Shown: piece after piece, positions 52,830-63,654 of the stretch | How the letters are laid out: the number at the start of each line of letters is the position of its first letter | Numbering within the stretch: the stretch's first letter is position 1 | Origin: Margaritifera margaritifera | Taxonomy: Eukaryota > Mollusca > Bivalvia > Unionida > Margaritiferidae | NCBI GenBank assembly: GCA_029931535.1 | Contig: JAQPZY010001346.1 | Coordinates: 1,922,001 to 1,986,000, forward strand | Direction: 5' to 3' | DNA: 64,000 bases | Program-made: the position numbers and the translations under genes | Notes under the pieces: generated by a model | The model's input: the letters and a program-made list of their open reading frames with translations, nothing else | What the model was told of the DNA's origin: nothing | Database searches by the model: none

Positions 52830-53900
52830 TCTCTCAAAGGTACTCTACTGGCTGAAAATAATTTCCAAGAATTCAGGATAGCACCATTTTTCCTTTTAAC
52901 TGCCGAGTGTTGAAACCATCTCTGATATTTTTCAGTGGTAATAAGATTTGCAAATTAGCTGTCATGGTGGACATATTGGATGTCAGATTGGAACCATTTT
53001 CATCTAGGACCAACAAGACATCATAAGAATTGTGTAGGAAACCCCAGGTCACCAGCTTTCTGGGGTTTTCTTTGGAGTAACCATAACAAGATTTTCAAAA
53101 TGTGTGCCATCGTAGCCATACTGAACATTAAATTGGCACCATTTCTGTTTAGTACCAACCAGACATCAAAAGAATTCTTTTGCTGAAAGCACAATGCGGA
53201 TATGACCAGCCATCTAGAAGAAGCAGTGATAACAAGATTTGCAAAATGGCCATTGTGGCAACCAATTATTAGAAGTCAGATCAGCACCATTTTCATTTAT
53301 GACCAACTAGACATCAGTCTTTAAGTGAAAACCCCAAGTTGATATGACCATCCATTCAGGAGAAGTAGCTATAACAAGATTTTCAAGATGGCCACTGTGG
53401 CCATATTGGACATCAGACTGGCACCATCTTCATTTAGGACCAACTAGACATTAAAAGAACTCTTCCAGTGAAATCCAATGTCAATATGACTTTCCATTCA
53501 AGAGGAGTAGAGATAACACAATTTTCTAGATGGCCACTGTGATGGACATACTGAACATCAGATTGGCACCATTTTCATTCAGGGCCAACTAGACAAAATA
53601 ATAATGCTTTTAGTGAAAACCCCATGTTGATATGACCATCCATGCAGGATGAGTAGCAATAACAAGATTTTCAAGATGGCCACTATGGTGGTCATATTGG
53701 AAGTGCGAGCAGCACCATTTTCATTTAGGGCCAACTGGACCATGGGATGGGATGAATGTGTGTGTAAAGTTTCATGGCAATCCTCCAGTAGTTTAGGAGG
53801 AGTTGCGATAAGAAACTTGTACTAACAGACGGATGAACGACAGATGACAGACAACAGACTATCCCATAAACTCTTCTGGTCCATGACCAGTAGAGCTAAA
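52830..53900 (+). repeat. family A element, copy 5
   Basis: Head (gagtctctcaaaggtactct, actggctgaaaataatttcc), about seven units and the standard tail with ctcttctggtccatgaccag hairpin at 53871-53895. Confidence 0.9.
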
Positions 53901-53929
53901 GATCTCATTTACGGCATAGAGAAAGTGTG

Positions 53930-54770
53930 ATAAAACCTACTTGTTCAAATGGAATCTGTCTTTTGCCATTAGGTGCTCCAAAAGTAATCCAGACTTTGTC
54001 ACAAATGCATGATCTGTGTCTAACATATTTGAATTCCACTCATGACATAAATGTTCAATTGGTGCATTCAATTCATGAATGTATCCATCAATTCTTGGAC
54101 ATGCACTGCACAGAAAGACTAAGCAGTCAGGGTTGTCCAAGTATATGTTATTTAGAATGTTATAAAAATTGTTTTCAGTATGGTAAAAAAAAAAAGTTGC
54201 TGCTAGCATCATTACCACCAACACTGATGATGATGGTGTCATATTGTGAAAGATCACTTTTTCTCATGGCATCAAGTATATGACCAGTTTTTGTCCCAGG
54301 TAGACATTTAACTTGAAAACATTAAGGTTTAAGACCTCTTTCATTAACATATTTAATGATGAAGTCTCTGATTTTGAGAGTGTTTTTTCCAGAATTTTCA
54401 TGTATTTTCATGGTTTCTCCTCTGTCATTAGTCGAATCCAGTGTATTATGGAATCTAAGCTGTTACCTCTAAGATACTTTATCACCATTTGTGACATTTT
54501 GGAGTTGAATGTCTTCCACTATAGCTTGAGTGCCTTTAGTTTTTTTTTCCTGTATTCTGGGTGGGTTTAGAAGTAATATTTGTTTGTTCTGTGTGTTTTC
54601 TTTTATTTTCAAAAAGCCTGCTAATTTCACTTATATGCTTTTGTGATTTTTCATTCAGAGTATTAACAAATTTCTGTTTTCATATTAGTAATGTCTTCCT
54701 GCACTGCTGTTAAAATGTCAGGATGAACACTATTTGAAGCAGCATAACCATACCTGAGTTCAGTAATTTC
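53930..54770 (-). pseudogene. retroelement ORF1 remnant with SGNH-hydrolase (esterase-like) domain
   Basis: On the minus strand: a coiled-coil-like start (NSVHPDILTAVQEDITNMKT), a diverged middle, FQVKCLPGTKTGHILDAM, the block III motif SQYDTIIISVGGNDASS, a frameshift at a homopolymer near 54185-54197, then YLDNPDCLVFLCSACPRIDG and KDRFHLNK, the D..H of the last SGNH block. Coiled coil plus SGNH esterase is the layout of ORF1 proteins in CR1-type LINEs; that origin is inference, as no ORF2 follows on this strand. Confidence 0.7.
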
Positions 54771-54779
54771 TGACTGACA

Positions 54780-55445
54780 AAGAAAAGATACAACAAAGAT
54801 AGACAGAACACTTCAACAACATCCTCAATCAACAGTCATTTATCAGTAAGGAGGCAAATGAATGACTGCCCCAAGTGGAAATCAACATATCACTTGCTGA
54901 TATTCCAACGCTCACTGAAACTATGAAAGCAATTAACCTGCTGTCAAATGGCAAAGCACCTGGAGCAGATGCTATACCAGCAGAAGTCTACACAGCCGAA
55001 GACTCGCACATGGCACAGAAACTGACTGAACTCTTCCAGTCGATGTGGACTCGGGGAACTATACCCCAGGAGTACAAGGATGCATCAATTGTCCACTTGC
55101 ACAAACAGAAAGGCAACAGACAATCCTGCAACAACCATTGGGGCATCTCCTTGCTGTAAATAGCTGGCAAAATCCTTGCCAGAATTCTGCTGAATTGCCT
55201 TGTGCATCACAATGATCATGAGCTCCTGCCTGAAAGTCAGTGTGACTTCAGGAAAGGATGAGGGACCACAGACATGGTGTTTGCAGCTCGCCAACTCCAG
55301 AAGAAATGCAAGGAATAGAACTCTAACCTGTACATGACATTCATCAACCTGACAAAAACCTCTGACACAGTCAGCTGTGGAGGTCTGTGGAAGATCATGG
55401 CAAAATTGTATTGCCCAGAGAAATTCATCCTGTAGGTTTGGCAAG
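54780..55445 (+). pseudogene. non-LTR reverse transcriptase fragment
   Basis: Reads TETMKAINLLSNGKAPGADA, IPAEVYTAEDSH, GTIPQEYKDASIVHLHKQKG, then after a stop IAGKILARILLN, LPESQCDFRKG, a further stop, TTDMVFAARQLQKKC and LYMTFINLTKTSDTV. These are the N-terminal RT motifs of a non-LTR element (NGKAPG.D.IPAE; AGKILAR; PESQCGFR; FIDLTKAFDTV, here partly decayed). The catalytic YADD part is absent. It lies back to back with the SGNH remnant, so the two are separate insertions. Confidence 0.85.
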
Positions 55446-57175
55446 AAGTCAACTATTACAATACCTGTGTTACTCTTCCAATAAAGGCAACACTATCTCT
55501 CTCTCAGTAAGATATACTATAGCTATTTATATGGGAACACAATAAAGTTTTAAAAAGTATTTTGATTAGACTGTAGTTTAAAACTGAAAATAATATTAAC
55601 TTTAAGAAACACTTTTTAAAAAATTTCCCAAATATTCAACTTCATTTTGGTGACTATAGACTCTGTTTCTTTAATTTCATAGTTTTTGGCTAAATTATAA
55701 AATCCTGTCTAAACCTACTTCTCTGTATCTTATTAGTGACAACTTTTATTTGTAACCATGCAAAATTTTCAGAAAGTTAAACGGGGTTAAATTATAATAA
55801 CTTGTGATACAATAGCAACTTAACTGATAATAAAGCAAAATTTGCTTAACATTCGTAAACAGGGTTTTACGCTAAGAGTCATATGGACTGAAAAAAACAA
55901 ATGAAGTTGTATCTGCATCAGGTTAAAATAAACTCTTACCTCACTTTCACCTTTAAATTTAGAAATATTAAACTCATCAGATGCCTAAAACCAACAGTTA
56001 AAAATATAATTTTTGAACTGTTCACAAAGCCGTACAGCAGCAAGTACTTAAGTATGGTCCTATTAATAGTAGGTTTATGCTAAGTCAAGACATATGTCTA
56101 GCACTCTGGCTCCACGGTTTTTACGGAAAATGTCGAATAGACATGTATATTTGGTGCAGAAGTGGTATACAGAGGCTGGACTAGAGGGCATAACTCGCCA
56201 ATCGGTATTTCATTGTACAGAAACATCTTAAGCAAAATATTTTAAAGTGACTGGCAGATTAAAAAAGATCACTGCATGTCTCATGTTTTTTATTTTATTA
56301 ATTGAATAATCCTAATGTTCATGTTCCAGACTGTTTCAATGTCTTCTTTCATTATGTATCAACCTATTCAAACTTAAATAATTTGAAATTTTTAAAAGCA
56401 TTCTCTCATATTTCCACACAGACATGGTAATTAAAATCAATATACCATTACACTTTCTTTATTTTGGGAAGCACCTAAATATTCTCATAGGTTTCTTTGC
56501 TTAAAAATATTTACCCTTCATGTCAAAAAGATCTTTCTGCACTGTCTACCATAGCTCAGCCGACAGTCAAGTTGCATGTGATGTAGTTGATGATCACTGT
56601 TACATAATAATAGAGACGCTAGGATACAAGTCATATAATTAAATTTTCCCTTGCTGTAACCTTGACCTTGAGGCAGGGGGAGTGTCTATGGTATGTGACA
56701 TACTGTCAAGTCATATATTTGGGCAAAGTTTAATTAGCATATCTTCAGTGGTTCAAAAGTCATACTCCAGACAAAGATACATGTCACAGAAATACATTTT
56801 CCCATGCTGTAACCTGGACCTCGTGGCTATGGTACATGACACACTAACTGCTCATGATATAAACTTGGGGAAAGTTTCATGAACATCTCTCTAACCATTA
56901 TGGACTGGACAAGCAAATGTTAACTGACAAACAAATGAACAGACAACATCATAACATAATACACTCACTCTTAAGACAGGTGCACAAAATGACATCTTTG
57001 ATGTTACTTGAGTACATCCATTTGCTCTGCTGAGGAAGAAGGTCCAATTTTCTTCACACATGGATATTTTAATTGGGTCTTTAAATTCATGGTGTGTAGC
57101 AACCATTAAGCTACATTGTAAATAGAAGTGATTTCAAAATATTTAAAAATTAACTTTGCTTCTACTGATTCTTAC
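55446..57175. other. intronic; unassigned, with C-like fragment 56655-56990
   Basis: gtaaccttgaccttgaggca, atttgggcaaagtttaatta and aacagacaacatcataacat mark a family C relative. The open minus-strand frame at 56891-57106 has no splice context or family match. Confidence 0.45.
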
Positions 57176-57317
57176 TATGGTGTTTTCTATCCTGCAGGTC
57201 CTGCTCCAGTTGTCTCTCCCAGTGGTCGCTGACCTCGAAGTCCAAAAGGTCACTGTTGACAATGCAATGGATCTTACTACTTGTGTCTGCTACAGTCCGT
57301 CTCCAAAATACATCCAG
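57176..57317 (-). CDS. RNF213: RNF213-like exon (NSDLLDFEVSDHWERQLEQ)
   Basis: Acceptor ttttgtatgtag, donor CATA|gtaaga. It begins in phase 0 (LDVFWRRTVADTSSKIHC, then IVNSDLLDFEVSDHWERQLE, then QDLQDRKHH) and ends with one base, joining exon 48367 as an asparagine codon. In RNF213 this helical stretch lies between the DEVLLCT motif and the QLV.VC motif, exactly as here. A decayed relative of the exon lies at 48840-48905. The following intron is about 8.8 kb and contains the A/H/B repeat block and retroelement pieces. Confidence 0.9.
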
Positions 57318-57729
57318 CTACATACAAAATAGAGTAATATGGATCATATACTGCATACATTCTGCATACAACAACCTTTCACAGAACCAGGTAAGAGTGG
57401 AACTTATAGACCAAGATCTTTATATACAGGTAAATGTGCCATGTATATTGATTGAAAATGAGAGTGAGGGACAGAAAGACAGACAGATGGGCAGGAAATG
57501 GGAAGGGAGAAAAATTAAGATGATTTTTCAAAACAAATGCAAACCTGATAAATCACCTTAAATGATTTCTGTTCACTGTATGCAGTACAAGGGAGTCAAT
57601 GGATCAACAGAAAACTGAAGCCAGTAAATTCTGTGAATACTCTGTCCCCTGCTTAGAATGATCACATCATCATCTCTTAATCTCAAAACGCTATAAAACT
57701 ATAGAGTGTAAGAGAAAGTAAGACAGGAA

Positions 57730-58290
57730 ACAGAAAATACTGAGCCATAACTTTGACCTTGAAGATGGCACCCAATGTGGTATGCAAAACAGCTTCTAGT
57801 TATTATGTATAAATATACCAAGTTTTATCCCTTAATCTCAAATGGCTTTAAAGTTATAGAGCACAAGAGAAAGTGTATTGGAAACGTTTTTAATAATTAC
57901 ACTGTGACCTTGACCTTAAAGACTGGAGCCCCAATGTGGTATGCAACACACCTTCTACTGATGATGTACAAGTATACCAAGTTTCATCCTTTAATCTCAG
58001 ATGGGTTTAAAGTCAATGAGTAGAAGGGAAAGTGTGATGGCAAATGTAAAATATTATGCTATGACCTTAACCCCAATGTGGTATGCAAACGCACTTTCTA
58101 GTGATGATGTATAAGTGTGCCATGCTTCATCCCTTAATCTCAAATGGGTTTAAAGTCATGGAGCAGAAAGGAAAGTGTGATGAAAGGTCCTATTTTCTTC
58201 ACACATGATCAAAGGATTATCAACTGAGAAAACAGAGCAGGTCCTGCCTTTATAAGCTAAGGGATTAAGGTCAGATTTATAAAATCTTTT
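57730..58290 (+). repeat. C-related tandem array (~130-175-bp unit)
   Basis: Three units share tttgaccttgaagatgg/tgaccttgaccttaaagact, ccaatgtggtatgcaa, cacttctagtgatgatgta, taccaagttt.atcccttaat and ctcaaatggctttaaag. A segment gcctttataagctaagggat near 58248 recurs at 26889 inside the pogo element. Confidence 0.75.
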
Positions 58291-58433
58291 GTATGTCATG
58301 CTTATAAGATGTAAAAAAAATGTGTTGACTTATAAGCAAGTAAGTATGGTACTTATATAACTAAGTATGCAAGAATGTTGTGAAAACCTGAAATTATTTT
58401 CTACTACTTACTTGATCCTTTTCTACTACTTAC

Positions 58434-58540
58434 TTGATCCAGTGTTGTCTGTGGTGTACACATCAGAACCTCATCTGCCTGAGGCAGAGGTTGGTTGGAA
58501 TCCATTATATAGATTGACAGAACAGTGGACAGGACATCAG
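58434..58540 (-). CDS. RNF213: RNF213-like exon (DEVLMCTPQTT motif) with duplicated donor
   Basis: Acceptor ttttcttatag, donor GGATCAA|gtaagt. The exon gives (A)DVLSTVLSIYIMDSNQPL followed by PQADEVLMCTPQTTLDQ, matching the conserved LPSYDEVLLCT.TT stretch of RNF213, and ends in phase 0. The donor region is tandemly duplicated: a 22-bp unit occurs at 58419-58440 and again at 58397-58418, so an identical gtaagt site lies 22 bases further into the intron. Using the second site would shift the frame. Confidence 0.92.
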
Positions 58541-58604
58541 CTATAAGAAAATGGTAACCAGTAAGAAACATACTGGAAAATATTAAAAAAATAAAAAGAT
58601 GAAC

Positions 58605-58800
58605 TAGAATTCCTCAAAGAGACTGATGCTCTACTGGCCAAATTGAATTTGCAGGAATTAATGATAAGTCCACTTTTTCTGTCCTTTTATTCTTGTCAAC
58701 TGACCAGTATTTAAACCACCTCACATCTTCCTGGGAGACTACAACATACCCAGTTTGGCAACAAAAATATTTTGGAGTTAACAAGATAAGTGCAGTAAAA
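58605..58800 (+). repeat. family A head, isolated
   Basis: caaagagactgatgctctac, tggccaaattgaatttgcag, ccttttattcttgtcaactg. Confidence 0.65.
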
Positions 58801-59079
58801 AATTACAAGGTCAATGAACTTGTCAAAGATAATGTCAAGATCGACCAACATTCTAAGTTTGATTCAATTTATAATTAATATTGTTTTGAACTGGCATCAT
58901 TCGAGGGTGTCTTCAGGTATATCCACAAACTGCGCTTGATAAAAATACTTTCATATTTGTTTGTGTTGTCATGCTCACTGCAGATAAAATAGGAGTACCA
59001 CATTATATGCCAGTTATTATTAGTCCTCTATGTAGACACTAGTTGACCATGGAGATTATTCACCAACAGGTTTCATTGA

Positions 59080-59830
59080 CTGGGACCTTTGTCCAGGGTA
59101 TGTGGTCTTGAATTCAACCATTATTTTTTTATTAGACTTACCGTGACCATGACCTTTGGACCCCAGAATCAACGTATTTTTTTTACCCTAAAGCCATCCA
59201 CAAAGTTTAGACAAAGAACTTACTCTAGAACAAGAGTTATTCTGCAAAACCCTCTTCCACAATTACCCTGACCTTTGGCCTTTTAACCCCAAATCAATAG
59301 GCCTTGTCTATACTTCAAGTGCATTCCTTCCACAAACATTGATCAAGGTACATGGTTATTATGAAAAAAATAAAAACATTTTGTTCTTTCAGTTACAGGG
59401 ACCTAAACCTTTGATCTTTTGACCTCCAATTCAACAGGCTTTTTTCTTACCCAATCTGTAAGTTATCCACAAATTATGGTGAAGGTATGTAGTTGTGAAC
59501 TGAAATTATTTTGCAGAACCAATTTGTTTTCTTTCAATCACAGCGACCTTGGCCTATGAACTTTTCACCCCAAAATAAATAAGCTTCTATCTTACTGCCA
59601 ATGGAAGCAATCCTCAAAATTTAGTCCAGGTATGTGATGTATAAGTAAACTTATTATGCAGAAACCAATTTTTCTTCCTTCAGTCAGCGAATTTGACCTT
59701 TAATCTTCTGACCCTAAAATCAACAGGCTTACCGGTATACCTTACTCCAAGTGCAAGCCATCCAAAGATTGGCCCAGATCTGTGATCCAGAACTAATGTT
59801 ATTATGCAGTGAAAAAGTGACAAAATAAGA
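59080..59830 (+). repeat. family C tandem array, copy 3
   Basis: ccgtgaccatgacctttgga, aagccatccacaaagtttag, ctagaacaagagttattctg, gcaagccatccaaagattgg in recurring order. Confidence 0.82.
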
Positions 59831-60919
59831 GAAAATAAAGATTTTTATTGTAAATACCATTCATTATGTTTACTTGTTGTCACAAACCACTAGCAGACAT
59901 GGGAAAATACACACATACGTTATACTGAGAATTCTGATTAGGCAATATTTATGCCATTTTAGATGACTTTTCAATTTTCAACCAGTCTTTGTCTGTAAAA
60001 CACAAGTACACAACATGTTTGCATGGTTCAACACCACAGATGAACATAGAAGAAGTCTAAAAGAAAGAAAGATTTTTTGGGGAATTTACATCGTTGAACT
60101 TAATACATACATACTATCCTAGTTAAAATATAGTGTTTAAACACAGGATTAGCCATCAAAAAGACCAATGTTTTGCTAATGTATGTGTACTGTGACAAAT
60201 ACATCAGTACTGGGGCTTCAGTAATTTCAAACACTGCTGAATGGACATTCTGTTCAACAGGTTCTACATAACATCCTCCTCAACAGAAGATACTGCTATT
60301 TCTATAGAATGTAACACAGATATTAGTAAATAACATACCTATAGTAATCTTGGCCTTGGACCTTGAAAGCACTGAGTACAAAGGTATCTCTCCTCCACTA
60401 AAGGAATTATAAATTTCAAAGTGTGTGTTAAATCCAATATAAAGTGATAGACTTTGACTCCCAAGTCCTCAAATCCCAGACCATTGTACTCGGCCTCCAG
60501 TTTACAGAAAACTTAATTTACAAGAAGATTCTTTCCATACAAGTTGTGTTTTAGTATTTTTTGTGAAACATGAAGTGATGGAAGCTGTTGAAAAATAAAA
60601 ATGTAACTGTTCACAATCTAAACTGTGACTGTTAATGAATCTAATGCTTTTTAAGTCAAGATCTTTAATTTACCAAGTTTGCTATTCATTTTATGACTGG
60701 TGATCTTCTCTTCCTCTAGCCATGCATACAAGTTTAACTCTTTATTAGTATAGGTATGGGTGGGTGGGATGGGGTGGGGGGGTAGGGGGTGGGGACAGCA
60801 GCTAGAAAGAGTCTATTTTCTATTTTCGACTGAAGTTCATCTACAAAATTAATATAAAATATTATGCTGTGAAACTCATGAGTGAAAAAGACAGACAAAC
60901 AGAACAGATGCTGTGAATT
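59831..60919. other. intronic, unassigned; G-rich tract at 60750-60800
   Basis: No coding signal recognised. 60750-60800 has several runs of G on the plus strand. Confidence 0.4.
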
Positions 60920-61120
60920 CATTTTTTGTTATGGGTATCAATTTTCATGGTTTTGCAAAAATGACATTTTGGTCAGCACTTAAGTTCAGGGATATGAGTT
61001 CAACAGTTTCCACTTTTCATCGTGTTTTTTAAGTTTATGGTTTCCAACAACCACAACATCCATGATATTTGTGTTACCCATGAACACTTGTGACTTCATG
61101 GTCAACAAATGGTTCTACTT
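60920..61120. repeat. MITE-like repeat, copy 2 (cf. 28970)
   Basis: atcaattttcatggttttgc, aatgacattttgg and gttttttaagtttatggttt follow the order of copy 1. Confidence 0.45.
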
Positions 61121-61180
61121 GCATCAGCTAAATCAATACATAAACCCATAAGAATATTGTAATTTTGGAAACACTAAATA

Positions 61181-61771
61181 CAGTGAAAACCCACTATAGC
61201 ATGCTTTGTTATAATACAAATTCAGATATAACATGATCATGGCATGGCTCCTGAAATTTACAATAATTTCCCCAATTTACTGCAGTAATTCAAAGTTTTA
61301 GTGCCAAAATAAACAAGAGTTTGATTTATTAATTGGCAAGATGTGTTATATTCTTGAAGAAAAAAATAAGTTTTATCACTGCATCTCTTTTTATATGAAT
61401 AAAGATGTTAAAAGTTTCTATTTGTGAATATTCATTTCAACTGTGGCAATAGTCAATCACTGCACTTTGATCTTAACTTATTTTTGAAAGACATCACAGT
61501 TTATAAAGCTGATAATGGTTAATCTAATTATTATTGAACCATCAACAATAAGACTATTAGTCCTCATTGTGTTTGTCTTCAATGCCACTGAAGCATGAAC
61601 TTGGTTCCTATGTTTATACCCGCCTCTCCCTAAAAAATGTCTAGAGCCTAGGGTAATGTGCATGCATCATTTTCTTTAGTTAACTGATTTGTCTTGCTAC
61701 TGCATGATACGTTAATTAACACAATGGCACTCTGTGGGTCCTGACCACTGTGCTATAGCAGGGTTTCAGTG
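61181..61771. mobile_element. short pogo-type element, inverted relative of 26137-28069
   Basis: The left end cagtgaaaacccactatagc pairs with the right end gctatagcagggtttcagtg; TA flanks both sides (61179-61180, 61772-61773). Internal aagagtttgatttattaatt and ggcaag..gt.ttatattcttgaag are the reverse complement of 27740-27800 in the larger element, so this is a 591-bp deletion derivative in the opposite orientation. Confidence 0.82.
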
Positions 61772-61867
61772 TACAGTTAGAAATTACTAATTCCCAGATG
61801 GAGATGCATGCAGACATTAGTCTTTCTTATCAATACTTACAATAAAACTCTTCTAAACAAGGTTTAC

Positions 61868-61942
61868 CTTTCGGGCAAAGGATCAGATTGGGTGTTCCTG
61901 GCACAAAACTTCGTGGGAAAGGTCGGTTGAATTGTCTGGTGT
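61868..61942 (-). CDS. RNF213: RNF213-like exon (FVPGTPNLILC motif)
   Basis: Acceptor aaaattttcag, donor AAAG|gtaaac. After two completing bases the exon reads TRQFNRPFPRSFVPGTPNLILCPK and ends with one base, which joins exon 58540 as an alanine codon (CPK-A-DVLS). The motif PGTPNLILC corresponds to the PGRPNLIVC-type stretch of vertebrate RNF213. A second possible acceptor lies 7 bases downstream (start 61935) and would restore phase with the candidate exon at 62172. Confidence 0.85.
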
Positions 61943-62171
61943 CTGAAAATTTTGAAAATATACACTGTGGTTAAAAATTTTACCTCAGAATGATTTGCAC
62001 TCTTTGGTTTTCTGTGCATATGATCAAAACACTGTAAGTACTGTAAGGCTTTGGACATCTGAAAGTGGCAGGATAAAAAACAAAAAAAAGGGTATGTGCA
62101 CAACATTATTTTTCATCTTCAAAATAATTTTAAGGAATTAAATAATCAACTCTTTCAAATAGGTTTATTAC

Positions 62172-62227
62172 CTTAGCCTCAGATATGCGGTACAGAACAA
62201 ATCAGTTCTACTTTGTTGCAAGAGGCA
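62172..62227 (-). CDS. candidate small RNF213-like exon
   Basis: Candidate exon bounded by ttttataattcag and AAG|gtaata on the minus strand. In phase 0 it is open for 18 codons (CLLQQSRTDLFCTAYLRL plus two bases), which suits the exon upstream. To join downstream it would need the second acceptor of the 61868 exon (after 61936, caccag), giving ...YLRL-R-QFNRPF. I see no convincing family similarity, so the evidence is only splice signals and phase. Confidence 0.3.
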
Positions 62228-62961
62228 CTGAATTATAAAAAGCTGACATTAAACTAATGAAATAACATCAAAAAGATTTTGACCTTGTTTGATTGTTTCA
62301 GGCATGACTCAACAAGTCCTATCTTTAATACATTCAGATGTCACTGACGACCAGCAAGTTTTACTGGATAATGTACATTGCCTCACTGTTCTAGCTTATT
62401 ATGTGCATTTTTGGTTCAAAATCTAAGCATGCCTTGTATTACTATCATTTCAGGTAATCGCATCTCCCTTTATCAAACATAGAACTGACAAATCTATAAA
62501 CCCTCACTGCAAGTTTCCAAGAGAATGGGATTTACAAAGCCTACAATTGATCACAATAAGTGAAATATGCTGATGTAAATTAAAACAATTGATTAATCTA
62601 CATGTATGTATATAGACTGTAACTGCTAAATGACCTCTACATGGAGAGATATTATCTGCTTTTTATTGTAATTTTGACTGAAATGCACAGGAACAAATCA
62701 CAAGTTGTTCTCGCAGTAGTACACAACTCTCAGCACAGCTTATCTGTTTAACAAGTTTCGTAAATAGGCTATGGCATGAGTGCACTGTAAATGCTATTGA
62801 AGGCATCACTACATAAATTTAGGTCCTTACATATTTCCTTAAGTTTTCTATATTTCTGATGAAAACAAGTCCTTTAGTTTTAAGATCAGATACACCATGT
62901 TAGGCACTAGCTTGGACACAACATATAAACAGGCAGATAATATGAGCCTGATATTGCTCAC

Positions 62962-63015
62962 CTTCATAACTGACATGTGTAAACTTGTGAAAGCAAATTC
63001 ATACATGTCTTGAAA
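62962..63015 (-). CDS. RNF213: RNF213-like exon 1 of window (most upstream seen)
   Basis: This 54-bp exon has the acceptor tctatccacag and donor AAG|gtgagc on the minus strand. It reads FQDMYEFAFTSLHMSVMK, exactly 18 codons, open only in phase 0. Position and splice quality support it as part of the same gene; the sequence is too short to place on family knowledge alone. It ends in phase 0, whereas the next certain exon (61868-61942) needs one incoming base if its first acceptor is used, so either an exon between them is missing or the downstream acceptor differs. Confidence 0.65.
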
Positions 63016-63119
63016 CTGTGGATAGACAAGAAAAGTTTGGAGCACTCAGTTGCCACATTGTATATTAGTCCTAAACAATGAGTATGCATGTTTCCAGTTT
63101 TCATGGTTTGTACAGTCCA

Positions 63120-63590
63120 GGTGAGTTGTTTTTCAACGACTTTTTAAAGGATTTTCAAGGACTTTCAAAAGTTTTCAAGAAGTAGTTTTTCTTACTGAAA
63201 TTGAACTTTCTCCATTTGTTACTTTGTTTATCAATGCATCAATGGGTACAAAGTAGAAGAAGAAAAAAACACATAACTAATTAGTGTGCCACTACAGCAA
63301 AGAGATGTTACTCCATCTGGTAACTACCCGAGTCATGTGTCATTTGATCCACCCAATTTATCCCATTTTATTTAAAATTCATTATTTTTGGAAAATACAT
63401 ACTTAACATAATTCTCAATGTAAAATAAGTGAAATATAATTTAATTCAGTTGTAATGTTTTGTATACCTCAGATAAATTAAAGGAGTTTGGGGGGAAAAT
63501 TCAAAGAGTTTTCAACAAATTCAAGGACTTGGCAAGTTTGTATGAACCATTGATTTTATGTCAAAAAAAATTAATCTGGACAGTCAGAAG
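63120..63590. repeat. possible MITE with acagtccag/ctggacagt ends
   Basis: acagtccag at about 63112 is inverted as ctggacagt at about 63576; caaggactttcaaaag and caaggacttggcaag occur near the two ends. No target duplication could be settled. Confidence 0.35.
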
Positions 63591-63654
63591 ATTTGTATTT
63601 TACTAATTTTTACCCATCCAATTACTGAAAGTGTACCATTACCTAATTTTATTC

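Noticed and set aside
56891..57106. 71-codon minus-strand frame near exon 57176-57317, considered as a further RNF213-like exon
   Set aside because: Exon 57176 joins exon 48367 in perfect phase without it, and its text (tgtgaagaaaattggacctt) resembles repeat material also seen near 58190.
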